Shown: piece by piece, positions 17,815-25,504 of the stretch
Position numbering within the stretch: the stretch's first letter is position 1
Layout of the letters: each line of letters opens with the position of its first letter
Origin: Alloalcanivorax marinus
Lineage (GTDB): Bacteria; Pseudomonadota; Gammaproteobacteria; Pseudomonadales; Alcanivoracaceae
Direction: 5' to 3'
DNA: 64,000 nucleotides
NCBI RefSeq assembly: GCF_016906305.1
Contig: NZ_JADDOL010000002.1
Coordinates: forward strand, 186,001-250,000
Position numbers and translations under genes: made by a program
The notes under the pieces: model-generated
Told to the model about the DNA's origin: nothing
Database searches by the model: none
Seen by the model: the letters and a program-made list of their open reading frames with translations, nothing else

Positions 17815-18774
17815 GTGTCCAAACTCGTGGTTTTTTCCGGTAGCGCCAATCCCGAGCTGGCCGAGGCCATGGTCAAGCAGCTCAACATTCCCCTTGGCGA
17901 TGCCGATGTCGGCGTGTTCAGCGACGGCGAAGTGTCCGTGGACATCCAGGAAAACGTGCGCGGCAAGGACGTGTTCATCGTCCAGTCCACCTGCAACCCC
18001 ACCAACGATCACCTGATGGAACTGCTGGTCATGGCGGACGCCCTGCGCCGCTCCTCCGCCGGCCGCATCACCGCGGTGATGCCCTACTTCGGCTATGCCC
18101 GTCAGGACCGCCGGGTGCGTTCCGCGCGGGTGCCGATCACCGCCAAGGTGGTGGCCGACATGATCACCGCCGTGGGCATCGACCGGGTGGTGACCGTGGA
18201 CCTGCACGCCGATCAGATCCAGGGCTTCTTCGACATTCCGGTGGACAACGTTTACGGCACACCGCTGTTCGTGGCCGACATCGAGCGCCAGAAGCACGAC
18301 GACCTGATGGTGGTGAGCCCGGACGTGGGCGGCGTGGTCCGCGCCCGCGCCCTGGCCAAGCAGCTCAACGACGCCGACCTGGCGATCATCGACAAGCGCC
18401 GCCCGAAAGCCAACGAATCCCAGGTGATGCACATCATCGGTGAAGTGGAAGGCCGCACCTGCGTGCTGGTGGACGACATCGTCGACACCGCCGGCACCCT
18501 GTGCAAGGCGGCCCAGGCGCTCAAGGACCACGGCGCCGCCAAGGTCTACGCCTACTGCACCCACGCGGTGCTGTCCGGCCCGGCCATCGACAACATCAGC
18601 AACAGCGCCATGGACCAGCTGGTGGTCACCGACACCATCCCGCTGTCCGAACAGGGCCGCCAGTGCGACAAGATCCGCGTGCTGCGCCTGGCGCCGATGC
18701 TGGCCGAGACCGTGCGCCGGGTGAACAACGAAGAATCCCTGTCCGCCATGTTCGACCGGCTGGAGCTGGTGTAA
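17815..18774 (+). CDS. prs: Ribose-phosphate pyrophosphokinase (PRPP synthase)
   Basis: Class I PRPP synthase of 319 residues, supplying PRPP for nucleotide, histidine, tryptophan and NAD synthesis. The GTG start at 17815 follows AGGGGACGCCA and gives the family N-terminus [19 protein letters not shown]. Motifs: [52 protein letters not shown], and the PRPP loop [14 protein letters not shown] terminator follows directly. Confidence 0.97.
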   Translation: MSKLVVFSGSANPELAEAMVKQLNIPLGDADVGVFSDGEVSVDIQENVRGKDVFIVQSTCNPTNDHLMELLVMADALRRSSAGRITAVMPYFGYARQDRRVRSARVPITAKVVADMITAVGIDRVVTVDLHADQIQGFFDIPVDNVYGTPLFVADIERQKHDDLMVVSPDVGGVVRARALAKQLNDADLAIIDKRRPKANESQVMHIIGEVEGRTCVLVDDIVDTAGTLCKAAQALKDHGAAKVYAYCTHAVLSGPAIDNISNSAMDQLVVTDTIPLSEQGRQCDKIRVLRLAPMLAETVRRVNNEESLSAMFDRLELV

Positions 18775-18797
18775 CACCGGACGCTCGACGCTTTTCA

Positions 18798-18823
18798 AAG
18801 CCCGCTTTGGCGGGCTTTTTTGC
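18798..18823 (+). terminator. Rho-independent terminator after prs
   Basis: AAGCCCGC-TTT-GCGGGCTT hairpin followed by a T run, 24 bases after the prs stop. The 126 bases from here to rplY must hold the rplY promoter; short direct repeats of GGCGTCT-type are seen, nothing decisive. Confidence 0.9.
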
Positions 18824-18949
18824 TTTTAGGCGTCTCGCGTCAGGCGTCTGGCATCAGGCCTTCTTTTCGGGCATAATCCGGCCCCCTTTATCAACCCTTC
18901 CCATCGCACCTGGTCGCGGGGCGGCGGGGAGCTTTACGGAGACATCACC

Positions 18950-19606
18950 ATGTCCAACGAATTCGAACTGACCGCGGAAAGCCGCAGCGACGCGGGGAAA
19001 GGTGCGAGCCGCCGCCTGCGTCGTCTGCAGGGTCGGGTTCCGGGCATCATCTACGGCGGCACCGCCGAACCGCAGATGATTTCCCTGGAAGCCCGCGAGC
19101 TGAAGAAAGCCCTGGAAACCGAGGCCTTCTACAGCCACATCCTGACCCTCAAGCTGGACGGCAAGAACCAGCAGGCGGTACTGCGTGATCTGCAGCGCGA
19201 TCCGGCCCGCGGTTTCCCGATCCACGCCGACTTCATGCGCGTGGACGCCAGCCACAAGATCACCATGATCGTTCCGCTGCACTTCACCAATGAAGAAGCC
19301 TGCATCGGCGTCAAGAAGCAGGGCGGCGAGATCCACCGCAACATCTCCGAGGTGGAAGTGAGCTGTCTGCCCAAGGACCTGCCGGAATACCTGGAAGTGG
19401 ACATGATCGCCGTGGAGCTGGATCAGGTGATCCACCTCTCCGAGATCAAGCTGCCGGGCGGCGTGGAAATCGTCGAGCTGACCCATGGCGAAGACCATGA
19501 CCAGCCGGTGGTGGCCGTGCACAAGCCGAAGGTCCGCGCCGAGGAAGACGAAGGCGAGGAAGGCGGTGAAGAAGCCGCCGGTGAAGACAAGGCCGACGAG
19601 GAATAA
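18950..19606 (+). CDS. rplY: 50S ribosomal protein L25 (general stress/CTC form)
   Basis: L25/TL5/CTC family protein of 218 residues binding 5S rRNA. The N-terminal L25 domain (about 1-95) contains GASRRLRRLQGRVPGIIYGG. The C-terminal TL5-type beta domain (about 100-190) contains LHFTNEEACIGVKKQGGEIH. It ends with a highly acidic tail rich in Glu and Gly. GGAG lies upstream. It is eight bases upstream of pth; the pair is a conserved unit. Confidence 0.95.
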   Translation: MSNEFELTAESRSDAGKGASRRLRRLQGRVPGIIYGGTAEPQMISLEARELKKALETEAFYSHILTLKLDGKNQQAVLRDLQRDPARGFPIHADFMRVDASHKITMIVPLHFTNEEACIGVKKQGGEIHRNISEVEVSCLPKDLPEYLEVDMIAVELDQVIHLSEIKLPGGVEIVELTHGEDHDQPVVAVHKPKVRAEEDEGEEGGEEAAGEDKADEE

Positions 19607-19614
19607 TCCTCGCC

Positions 19615-20202
19615 GTGGCGGATCCGGTACGACTGATCGTGGGCCTGGGCAACCCGGGCCCCGAATACGACGCCACCCGTCACAACGCCGGTGTCTGGTA
19701 CATCGATGCCCTGGCCCGTGCCCAGGGCATTTTCCTTTCCGAGGAAAAGAAATACTTCGGTCTCACCGGCACCTTCCAGTTTGAAGGCGAGACCATCCGC
19801 CTGCTGGTGCCCTCCACCTATATGAACCGCAGCGGCCAGGCCACCTCGGCGCTGGCGAACTTCTTCAAGATTCCCGTCACGCAGATGCTGGTGGCCCACG
19901 ACGAGCTGGACCTGCCCCCGGGCGTGGCCCGCTTCAAACAGGGCGGCGGCCACGGCGGCCACAACGGACTGCGCGACATCATTGCCCGGCACGGTAACAG
20001 CCGGGATTTTCACCGCCTGCGCATCGGCATCGGCCACCCCGGCAGCGCCGACCGCGTCACTCCCCATGTGCTGAGCAAACCCTCCGCCCAGGACCGCGAC
20101 CTGATCGAGCGGGCCATCGACGAGGCGGTGCGTTTTACCCCGGATATGCTGCGTGGCGACCTGAATATCGCCATGAACGGGCTGAACGGCTTCCGCGCCT
20201 AG
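19615..20202 (+). CDS. pth: Peptidyl-tRNA hydrolase
   Basis: Recycles peptidyl-tRNA released from stalled ribosomes (195 residues, GTG start). Family motifs: IVGLGNPGPEYDATRHNAG with catalytic His23, TYMNRSGQA, VAHDELDLPPG with the supporting Asp, and GGGHGGHNGLRDI. The spacing of eight bases from rplY indicates cotranscription. Confidence 0.95.
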   Translation: MADPVRLIVGLGNPGPEYDATRHNAGVWYIDALARAQGIFLSEEKKYFGLTGTFQFEGETIRLLVPSTYMNRSGQATSALANFFKIPVTQMLVAHDELDLPPGVARFKQGGGHGGHNGLRDIIARHGNSRDFHRLRIGIGHPGSADRVTPHVLSKPSAQDRDLIERAIDEAVRFTPDMLRGDLNIAMNGLNGFRA

Positions 20203-20214
20203 ATTCCAACGTCG

Positions 20215-20240
20215 GGATCGCGGCTGAAGCCGCGCCTATA
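20215..20240. repeat. REP-like palindrome
   Basis: ATCGCGGCTGAAGCCGCGCCTAT, a short hairpin with the GCGGCTNNAGCCGCG core also present at 51141-51210. It lies in the 81-base gap between convergent pth and the GST-family gene. It may act as a transcription or mRNA 3' end, but there is no T run. Confidence 0.6.
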
Positions 20241-20283
20241 ACGCCCCCTCCCGGAACGCCCCCTCCCCGCAGGCCCGAACGCG

Positions 20284-21024
20284 TCAGCGATCGCTGCGAT
20301 AACGCGCCAGAACCCATTGTCCCGCCGGCCGTTCGCGCATGTCGTTGAGCTTCTTTTGCAGCGCCGGCGACAGGGTGCTTTCGTCGAACACATCCCAGGG
20401 GGTGCCCGGTGGGGTGACCAACGGCGCCAGCAGGCTGGCGGCGGTGATGTCCGCCAGGGTCAGCCGGTCCGCCACCAGATAGTCGCCGCCGCCCTGGGCC
20501 AGGGCCTCCTCCACCAGTGCCAGGCCCTCCTCCACGCGCTGCTCCGAATACACCACCGCCTTGGGCTTGATGGCGTACAGCCGCCGCACGCCCTCGCGGG
20601 TGAGCGGCACCAGGGCGCGCTTGACCGGACCGGGCAGATGGTAGGGGTCGAGCATGGCGTCCATGATCTCCGGGCGGTTCAGCACCTGGCCGTAGAGCCA
20701 GCGGCGCACGTGCACGCCGACGCGGTCGAACTGCTGCTCCAGTTCGATCATGCGCGCCCGCTGATCGGCGTCCTCCGGCACCAGCGGCCGCTCCGGGTAG
20801 TACTTTTCCAGGTAATAGGCGATCTTGGTGGAATCCCCCACCGTGCGTTTGTCGTCGCGCAGGATCGGCAGGGTGCTGATGCGCGCCAGCCAGTGGCTGC
20901 GCAGCCGGTGCGGCCCGGGCAGCAGGTTGCGCACCCGGTAGTCGAGGCCCTTGTGGTCGAGCTGCCAGCGGCTCTTTTCGCAGTAGTGGGAAATCGGAAA
21001 CTGGTAAAGGATTCGGACGGTCAT
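20284..21024 (-). CDS. Glutathione S-transferase family protein
   Basis: A 246-residue GST-fold protein. The thioredoxin-like N-terminal domain (1-80) has the start ILYQFPISHYCEKSRW, then TLPILRDDKRTVGDSTKIAYYLE with the glutathione-binding cis-Pro and Asp-Ser. The helical C-terminal domain (about 95-240) ends with DYLVADRLTLADITAASLL, the N-capping motif of GSTs. The substrate is unknown. It is inserted in reverse orientation between pth and ychF, which are often adjacent, so it may be a later arrival. Confidence 0.85.
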   Translation of the reverse strand: MTVRILYQFPISHYCEKSRWQLDHKGLDYRVRNLLPGPHRLRSHWLARISTLPILRDDKRTVGDSTKIAYYLEKYYPERPLVPEDADQRARMIELEQQFDRVGVHVRRWLYGQVLNRPEIMDAMLDPYHLPGPVKRALVPLTREGVRRLYAIKPKAVVYSEQRVEEGLALVEEALAQGGGDYLVADRLTLADITAASLLAPLVTPPGTPWDVFDESTLSPALQKKLNDMRERPAGQWVLARYRSDR

Positions 21025-21179
21025 TGCAAAAGCACCCCCTTGTGACCAGCCAGTCTAGAGGTTACGACCAACCCGGTTCAGGGCACGAGCGCCCCGCCGG
21101 GGCGGCGCTTGAGCAACCCCCGGTCGCATTTTGCGCGTAGCTTGAGTAGCATTGCGCCCTCGAAATCGGAGGTGCAGTT

Positions 21180-22271
21180 ATGGGTATTCAGTGCGGTATC
21201 GTGGGCCTGCCCAACGTGGGCAAATCCACCCTTTTCAACGCCTTGACCAAGGCCGGCATCGACGCCGAGAACTTCCCGTTCTGCACCATCGAGCCCAACA
21301 CCGGCGTGGTGCCGGTGCCGGACCCGCGGCTCGACCAGCTGGCCGCCATCGCCAAGCCGGAAAAGGTGATCCCGGCGACCATGGAGTTCGTGGACATCGC
21401 CGGCCTGGTGGCGGGCGCCTCCAAGGGCGAAGGGCTGGGCAACCAGTTCCTGGCCAACATCCGCGACACCGACGCCATCGCCCATGTGGTGCGCTGCTTC
21501 GACGATGAGAACGTGATCCACGTGGCCGGCAAGGTGTCGCCCCTGGACGACATCGCGGTCATCAACACCGAGCTGGCGCTGGCCGACCTGGACTCCGTGG
21601 AACGCGCCCTGCAGCGCGCCCAGAAGGCCGCCAAGGGCCAGAACAAGGACGCCCAGGCGATGATCCCGGTGCTGGAAAAGCTGCTGCCGCTGCTCAGCGA
21701 AGGCGAGCCGGCCCGCGCCGCGGACCTGAGCGCCGACGAGCGCAAGGCCATCCGCAGCCTCAACCTGCTCACCCTCAAGCCGACCATGTACATCGCCAAC
21801 GTGGAAGAGGACGGTTTCGAGAACAACCCGCTGCTGGACACGGTTCGCCAGCAGGCCGAGAAGGAAAACGCCTCGGTGGTGCCGATCTGCGCCAAGATCG
21901 AATCCGAGATCGCCGAGCTGGACGACGAAGAGAAGGCGGACTTCCTGGCCGACCTGGGCATGGAGGAACCGGGCCTCAACCGGGTGATCCGCGCCGGCTA
22001 CGAACTGCTCGGCCTGCAGACCTACTTCACCGCCGGCAAGAAGGAAGTGCGCGCCTGGACCATCAAGGTCGGCGCCACCGCCCCCCAGGCCGCCGGGGTC
22101 ATCCACACCGACTTCGAGAAGGGCTTTATTCGCGCCCAGACCATCGCTTTCGACGACTTCGTCGCGGGCAACGGCGAACAGGGCGCCAAGGAAGCCGGCA
22201 AGATGCGCGCCGAGGGCAAGGACTACGTGGTCCACGACGGCGACGTGCTGAACTTCCTGTTTAACGTCTGA
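21180..22271 (+). CDS. ychF: YchF/OLA1 ribosome-binding ATPase
   Basis: Obg-family P-loop protein of 363 residues. Motifs: [19 protein letters not shown] (G1), [10 protein letters not shown] (G2), [20 protein letters not shown] (G3), and YIANVEE in place of NKXD, the change linked to ATP preference in YchF. A helical hairpin and a C-terminal TGS domain (from about residue 278) follow. GGAG precedes the ATG. The protein binds ribosomes and affects translation of leaderless and stress messages in E. coli. Confidence 0.96.
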   Translation: MGIQCGIVGLPNVGKSTLFNALTKAGIDAENFPFCTIEPNTGVVPVPDPRLDQLAAIAKPEKVIPATMEFVDIAGLVAGASKGEGLGNQFLANIRDTDAIAHVVRCFDDENVIHVAGKVSPLDDIAVINTELALADLDSVERALQRAQKAAKGQNKDAQAMIPVLEKLLPLLSEGEPARAADLSADERKAIRSLNLLTLKPTMYIANVEEDGFENNPLLDTVRQQAEKENASVVPICAKIESEIAELDDEEKADFLADLGMEEPGLNRVIRAGYELLGLQTYFTAGKKEVRAWTIKVGATAPQAAGVIHTDFEKGFIRAQTIAFDDFVAGNGEQGAKEAGKMRAEGKDYVVHDGDVLNFLFNV

Positions 22272-22297
22272 GCGCGGCCAAAGCCGCCGCAAAACGG

Positions 22298-22330
22298 GGC
22301 CGCTTCCTTTCGGGAAGCGGCCTTTTCTTT
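22298..22330 (+). terminator. Rho-independent terminator after ychF
   Basis: A strong stem (GGCCGCTTCC / GGAAGCGGCC with a short TTTC-type loop) followed by TTTTCTTT, 26 bases after the ychF stop. The rest of the gap to 22525 is AT-richer than its surroundings and probably carries the next promoter, which I cannot define. Confidence 0.9.
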
Positions 22331-22524
22331 GTAAGCCCGTCGGTCTCCCCGCGACCCGCTCCCCTCCTTGCGAATTTTTCAAACAGACGCCATTCCGCTT
22401 TCAAATGGCCGACTAGAACCTTTCAATTGGACGGAAGGATATTTACGATCAGCCGATATCACCACTGGCCACTCAGTATGTTGACACCGTCCCTGCCCTC
22501 ACTGACCAGCCAGGCTTCTTCGTG

Positions 22525-23373
22525 ATGAAACGCGACACCCGCAAAGGCACCGCCCTGGCCCTGCTCGCCAGCGCCCAGTGGGGCGCCACCGGCGTTTGGG
22601 TGGCGCTGCTGCGGGACCTGCCCACCGGCACCACTCTGGTGTTCCGGTTTCTCACCGCCACCCTGCTGCTCACCGCCTTATTGGCCCTGGCCCGGGGGTT
22701 CCGGCGCCCCACCCGCTCGGCGCTGGAGGGCGGCGTGCTGCTGGCCGCCTATTACGTGCTGGCCACCGTGGCCTTTTACCTGAGCGATGTGGTCACGGTG
22801 TCGCTGCTGGTGGCCACCTCGCCGTTCTTCGTGATGCTGCTGCGGGTGCTGCGCCGGGAAGGTCTGCGGGGCCGCGAGGTGCTGGGTGGTCTGCTGGCGT
22901 TCGCCGGCGTGACGGTGGTGGTGCTGCTGGGTGACGGCGGCGACCAGGCGGGCAACCGGATCGGCGATCTGTGCGGCCTGGGCGCGGCCCTGGTGATGGC
23001 GCTCTATTCCCGCGCCGGCGACCGGCTGCGCGGCCAGGGCTGGAACGTGGTGTGGATCGCCTGCGCCCTGGGTTTGCTGGTCAGCGTGCCGTTCGCGGAC
23101 CCGGTGGCGGCGGTGCCGGACGGCCGCCAGTGGCTGCTGTTCCTGGGGCTGGCCGCCTTTTCCACCCTGGCGCCGGGTTACCTCTATCCGCTGGCCTGCC
23201 AGCACATCAGCGCCACCTCCGCCACCGTGGTGCGCCTGAGCACGCCGTTCTTCACCGCCCTGTTCGCGCTGCTGGTGCTGGGCAGCGCCCTAGGCGTACA
23301 GCACCTGCTGAGCGCGCCGCTGGTGCTGCTGGGGGTGTACCTGACCCTGCCGCGGGCTGCCGAAACGCCCTAG
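22525..23373 (+). CDS. EamA/DMT-family transporter
   Basis: Inner-membrane permease of 282 residues with about ten predicted helices in two EamA halves (about 5-135 and 150-275). The first half has LLASAQWGATGVWVALL and FRFLTATLLL; the second has CGLGAALVMALYSRAGDRL and STVVRLSTPFF-like text near TSATVVRLSTPFFTALFALL. The family exports metabolites or amino acids; the substrate here is unknown. A GTG one codon upstream is an alternative start. The gene overlaps the convergent extensin-like gene by four bases. Confidence 0.87.
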   Translation: MKRDTRKGTALALLASAQWGATGVWVALLRDLPTGTTLVFRFLTATLLLTALLALARGFRRPTRSALEGGVLLAAYYVLATVAFYLSDVVTVSLLVATSPFFVMLLRVLRREGLRGREVLGGLLAFAGVTVVVLLGDGGDQAGNRIGDLCGLGAALVMALYSRAGDRLRGQGWNVVWIACALGLLVSVPFADPVAAVPDGRQWLLFLGLAAFSTLAPGYLYPLACQHISATSATVVRLSTPFFTALFALLVLGSALGVQHLLSAPLVLLGVYLTLPRAAETP

Positions 23374-24080
23374 CGGCAGATGCCGAAGCCACGCAGGCCG
23401 AAGTGGAAGTGGTCGGCGTGGGCGGCGTTATAGTCCGGCCCCAGGACGGTGCCGAAGAACTGGCAGGCGCCGTCGAAGGCCTCGTGCAGGAAAGCGCCCT
23501 TGTCCCCCTCGTCGTCCCAGTGGCGCCGCACCGAAATGCGCGTGCCGTCGCGCAGTGACAGGGCCGCCACGTCCAGGGCCGAGGCGGTGGCGTGGTCGCT
23601 GCGGCGGTCGTCCTGGCGGTGATAGATGTTGCGGCAGGCGAAGGTGCCGTAATGCCAGACCTCCGCCACCGGCTGGCCGAACCGGGCCCGCGCCAGCGGC
23701 TGCAGGTGAGTGCGCTCGTACAGGGACCAGGCCGCCACCAGCGGGCAGCGGGCCACGAAGCTGTTGTTGAAACCCACCTGACTGGAGCGCACCCGCACCA
23801 CATTGGTCAGCGGGCAGCTTTCCACCGGCGTGTAATCCTCCAGCGGCAGATAATCCAGTGACCCTTCCGGCGCGGTGCGCAGGGCCGCCAGGCAGGCCTC
23901 CGGTTCATCGCCCAGGCGCCGCAGCTTCCAGCGCGTCACCGGCGTCACCGGGTCCTCCAGGTGCAACGGCAGAAACGGGTTCCAGTGGCGCGGCACCGGC
24001 CACCACTGTTGTTTGAGACCGGCCACGAACAGGCCGGCGGCCAGCGCCAGAATCAGAATGACTGCGAAAAAACGTCCCAT
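23370..24080 (-). CDS. Extensin-like C-terminal domain protein (putative envelope peptidase)
   Basis: A 236-residue protein with an N-terminal membrane anchor or signal (FFAVILILALAAGLFVAGL). The remainder is the bacterial extensin-like domain: SCPLTNVVRVRSSQVGFNNS, CRNIYHRQDDRRSDHATASA, and a C-terminal HADHFHFGLRG. The conserved His/Asp set (SDHATASALD, DH..HFHFG) resembles zinc D-Ala-D-Ala peptidases of the VanY/LAS type, so a peptidoglycan role is plausible. Activity is not demonstrated for most members. Six cysteines in the mature part are consistent with periplasmic disulfides. Confidence 0.82.
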   Translation of the reverse strand: MGRFFAVILILALAAGLFVAGLKQQWWPVPRHWNPFLPLHLEDPVTPVTRWKLRRLGDEPEACLAALRTAPEGSLDYLPLEDYTPVESCPLTNVVRVRSSQVGFNNSFVARCPLVAAWSLYERTHLQPLARARFGQPVAEVWHYGTFACRNIYHRQDDRRSDHATASALDVAALSLRDGTRISVRRHWDDEGDKGAFLHEAFDGACQFFGTVLGPDYNAAHADHFHFGLRGFGICR

Positions 24081-24102
24081 GGCGGCAGTGTACCCGGTGC
24101 CT

Positions 24103-24134
24103 TTTCAGAATGAATGCCCGGTTTCAATCTGCAC
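24103..24134 (+). promoter_or_regulatory. Candidate enhancer sites for a PrpR-type activator
   Basis: Two TTTCA-N3-TGAAA-like sites: TTTCAGAATGAAT (centre 24109, nearly perfect dyad) and TTTCAATCTGCAC (centre 24128, one good half). They are 19 bases apart, on nearly the same helix face, and 75-100 bases upstream of the sigma54 promoter at 24201. The same pattern recurs in the 43.0-43.2 kb intergenic region. Confidence 0.5.
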
Positions 24135-24200
24135 CCCGCCCGCACCGGCAAGGCATCACCCAAGCCACTGATTCGAAAAGAAAAAATTTATTCCTGCCGT

Positions 24201-24216
24201 TGGCCCGCATCTTGCC
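24201..24216 (+). promoter_or_regulatory. Sigma54 (RpoN) promoter of the racemase operon
   Basis: TGGCCCGCATCTTGCC has the -24 GG and -12 GC exactly ten bases apart, matching the TGGC-N8-TTGC pattern. The gene starts about 31 bases further on with GGAGGACCT as ribosome binding site. An AT-rich stretch (24176-24192), a possible IHF-type bend, lies between it and the candidate enhancer sites. Confidence 0.75.
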
Positions 24217-24246
24217 TTCATAGGTACCAATGACGACGGAGGACCT

Positions 24247-24996
24247 ATGAGTAAAAGAATCAAAGTCATCATCCCGATTCCCATGGACCAGGCCGGCATC
24301 GACGCCCGCGCCGCCCAACTGACCCCGGGCTTTCTGCCGGCGGATTACCAGGTGGTGTTTGAATCGGTGAAAGCCGGCGCCGCCCTGGGCGACAGCTACC
24401 ACGACACCCTGCTGATGGACGTCAGCGTTACCGAGGCCGGCCTGCGCGCCGAAGAGGAGGGCTTCGACGCCATCTGCATCGACACGGTCAGCGATTCGGC
24501 GCTCAACGCGCTGCGTTCCTGCCTGACCATCCCGGTGATCGCGCCCGGGGCCTCCAGCTTCTACCTGGCCTGCAACCTGGGCAAGCGCTTCGGCATCGTC
24601 ACCATGTGGGACGAATGGTTCCCCCTTTACGAGAAGACCCTGACCGACTACCACCTTTGGGACAGACTGGCCGGCATGCGCTCCATCAAAACGCGCCCGG
24701 ACCTGGAAGAACTGCTCGCCGGCAAGGAGGAAGTGGTGTTCGGCAAGCTGCTGGACGCCGCCGAAGCGCTGATCCGGGAGGACGGCGCCGACGTCATCAT
24801 TCTCGGCTCCACCACCATGCATCAGTCCCACGGTTTCCTGGCGGAGCGGCTGTCGGTGCCGGTGCTGAATCCCGGCCAGGTGAGCTTCAAGACCTGCCAG
24901 ATGCTGCTGGAGCTGGGCCTCTCGCACAGCAAGAAGGCCTACCCGGCGCCGGAAGTCCCGCGCTACGAGCTGTTCCATGCCCTGGTGGGCCGCTGA
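24247..24996 (+). CDS. Aspartate/glutamate (hydantoin) racemase-family protein with one catalytic Cys replaced
   Basis: A 249-residue two-lobed Asp/Glu racemase-fold protein. The N-lobe cysteine is present (C77 in AICIDTVSDSALNAL). The position of the second catalytic cysteine reads S188 in VIILGSTTMHQSHGFL, where racemases have LGC. A two-base racemisation needing two thiols is therefore doubtful. Members with a single cysteine include decarboxylases and isomerases. The operon starts at a sigma54 promoter and continues with an NTF2-like gene 36 bases downstream. It is near HyuA/HyuB genes, which fits hydantoin-like or amino-acid-derived substrates, but this is inference. Confidence 0.8.
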   Translation: MSKRIKVIIPIPMDQAGIDARAAQLTPGFLPADYQVVFESVKAGAALGDSYHDTLLMDVSVTEAGLRAEEEGFDAICIDTVSDSALNALRSCLTIPVIAPGASSFYLACNLGKRFGIVTMWDEWFPLYEKTLTDYHLWDRLAGMRSIKTRPDLEELLAGKEEVVFGKLLDAAEALIREDGADVIILGSTTMHQSHGFLAERLSVPVLNPGQVSFKTCQMLLELGLSHSKKAYPAPEVPRYELFHALVGR

Positions 24997-25032
24997 GTCC
25001 GCCGATCATGCCACCGACCAAAGGAGTCGATA

Positions 25033-25422
25033 ATGAAAAAACTCAACCGACAACAACTGATTGATATGGCCACGCAGAGCTACTTCGCCAACGTGGACAA
25101 GAAGGACATGGACGCCGTGCTCGCCAACTTCCACGACGATGCGGTGTTCACCATTCCCACCGATCCCATCGTGCATGAGGGCAAGGCCGGCATCCGCGCC
25201 ATGTTTGAAAATCTCTTCAGCGGCTTCGAGGAGGTGTGGCACGGCGATTTCGAATGCACCGCGGACGAGGAAAACCAGAGTGTGTCCGCGCGCTTCAACG
25301 TTTATCTGAAAACCGCCGACGGCACCGAGGTGCGCCTGTCCAATTGCAATTTCTGGTACGTGGAAGACGGCAAGTTCTCCCGCGTGTTCGTGTTCATGAG
25401 CGGCGACAACGTGCTCCGCTAG
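25033..25422 (+). CDS. NTF2/SnoaL-like small protein
   Basis: A 129-residue protein of the SnoaL/ketosteroid-isomerase-like fold: an N-terminal helix (YFANVDKKDMDAVLANFHDD), then AVFTIPTDPIVHEGKAGIRAMF and a curved sheet ending FWYVEDGKFSRVFVFM. Members may be isomerases, cyclases, dehydratases or binding proteins, and the residues do not settle which. AAAGGAG precedes the ATG. It is cotranscribed with the racemase-family gene and followed by a terminator. Confidence 0.8.
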   Translation: MKKLNRQQLIDMATQSYFANVDKKDMDAVLANFHDDAVFTIPTDPIVHEGKAGIRAMFENLFSGFEEVWHGDFECTADEENQSVSARFNVYLKTADGTEVRLSNCNFWYVEDGKFSRVFVFMSGDNVLR

Positions 25423-25465
25423 GCGCTGCTCAGTCAGGCAACTCCACTTAGATGTCTTTCCATCA

Positions 25466-25493
25466 CGGCGCCTCCCCGGCGCCGCTTTTTTTT
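25466..25493 (+). terminator. Rho-independent terminator between convergent transcripts
   Basis: A GGCGCC-rich hairpin (CGGCGCC-TCCC-GGCGCCG) followed by eight T, after the NTF2-like gene and just before the end of the convergent regulator gene. Confidence 0.88.
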
Positions 25494-25504
25494 GGCGACG
25501 ACGC

